This document shows positions 22,871 to 22,954 of a stretch of 22,954 bases of DNA, in pieces. The notes under the pieces were generated by a model. The model had not been told where the DNA came from and ran no database searches. It saw nothing but the letters and a program-made list of their open reading frames with translations. The DNA is from Baffinella frigidus (lineage: Eukaryota; Cryptophyceae; Cryptomonadales; Baffinellaceae), in assembly GCA_026770585.1 (NCBI GenBank), contig MU646315.1, positions 548,204 to 571,157 of the forward strand. Direction: 5' to 3'. Made by a program: the position numbers and the translations under genes. Position 1 is the stretch's first letter. Every line of letters begins with the position of its first letter.

Positions 22871-22954
22871 GTCCCGCCCTCCCTCCACTCTACCTACCCC
22901 CCCCCTCATCTCTCCATCAACCCTCCTCAAACCCTTCTTAACCCCCCCGTAAAC

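Overview
The window is a single-gene eukaryotic locus. On the + strand it carries an internal piece of an axonemal dynein heavy chain gene, cut into 41 very small exons between 684 and 22870. Their phases close exactly: 3420 coding bases, 1140 codons, no internal stop when joined. The product covers most of the dynein tail domain DHC_N1, the helical-bundle stretch after it, and the very start of the linker domain DHC_N2. The gene is partial at both ends. The N-terminal part of the tail lies upstream, and the linker remainder, AAA+ ring, stalk and microtubule-binding domain lie downstream. The run around exons 35-39 (GPM..GI...EA..RL, then LFGL, then [13 protein letters not shown]) resembles the gamma-type outer-arm chain (Chlamydomonas ODA2, animal DNAH5/DNAH8). 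That subfamily call rests on remembered family patterns only.

Organism: a flagellated eukaryote, probably an alga or protist with TTTAGGG-type telomeres. Exons average about 83 bp and introns about 470 bp. Thirty-eight of 41 exons begin with G after the acceptor AG. Donors beyond GT are loose, and three introns appear to be GC-AG. This combination fits dinoflagellate genes best. A green alga such as a prasinophyte is not excluded.

Layout: 1-683 is the end of an upstream intron made of heptamer satellite. 684-11038 encodes DHC_N1 (exons 1-18), 11569-21971 the post-N1 tail (exons 19-39), and 22233-22870 the approach to DHC_N2 (exons 40-41). A 90-base run of N (10758-10847) sits inside intron 17 next to a CT microsatellite. 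I see no second gene on either strand, and no RNA gene or CRISPR array.

The striking part is the introns, which make up about 85% of the window. They are built from (i) degenerate telomere-like heptamers, nearly all with the C-rich strand on the sense strand; (ii) truncated copies of the neighbouring exon, found for about 20 of the 41 exons, often with a splice acceptor or donor attached, and one exon present five times; (iii) short terminal-inverted-repeat elements of several families, some present two to five times; (iv) local minisatellites. Many exon copies differ from the working exon mainly at synonymous sites, which simple decay in place does not predict.
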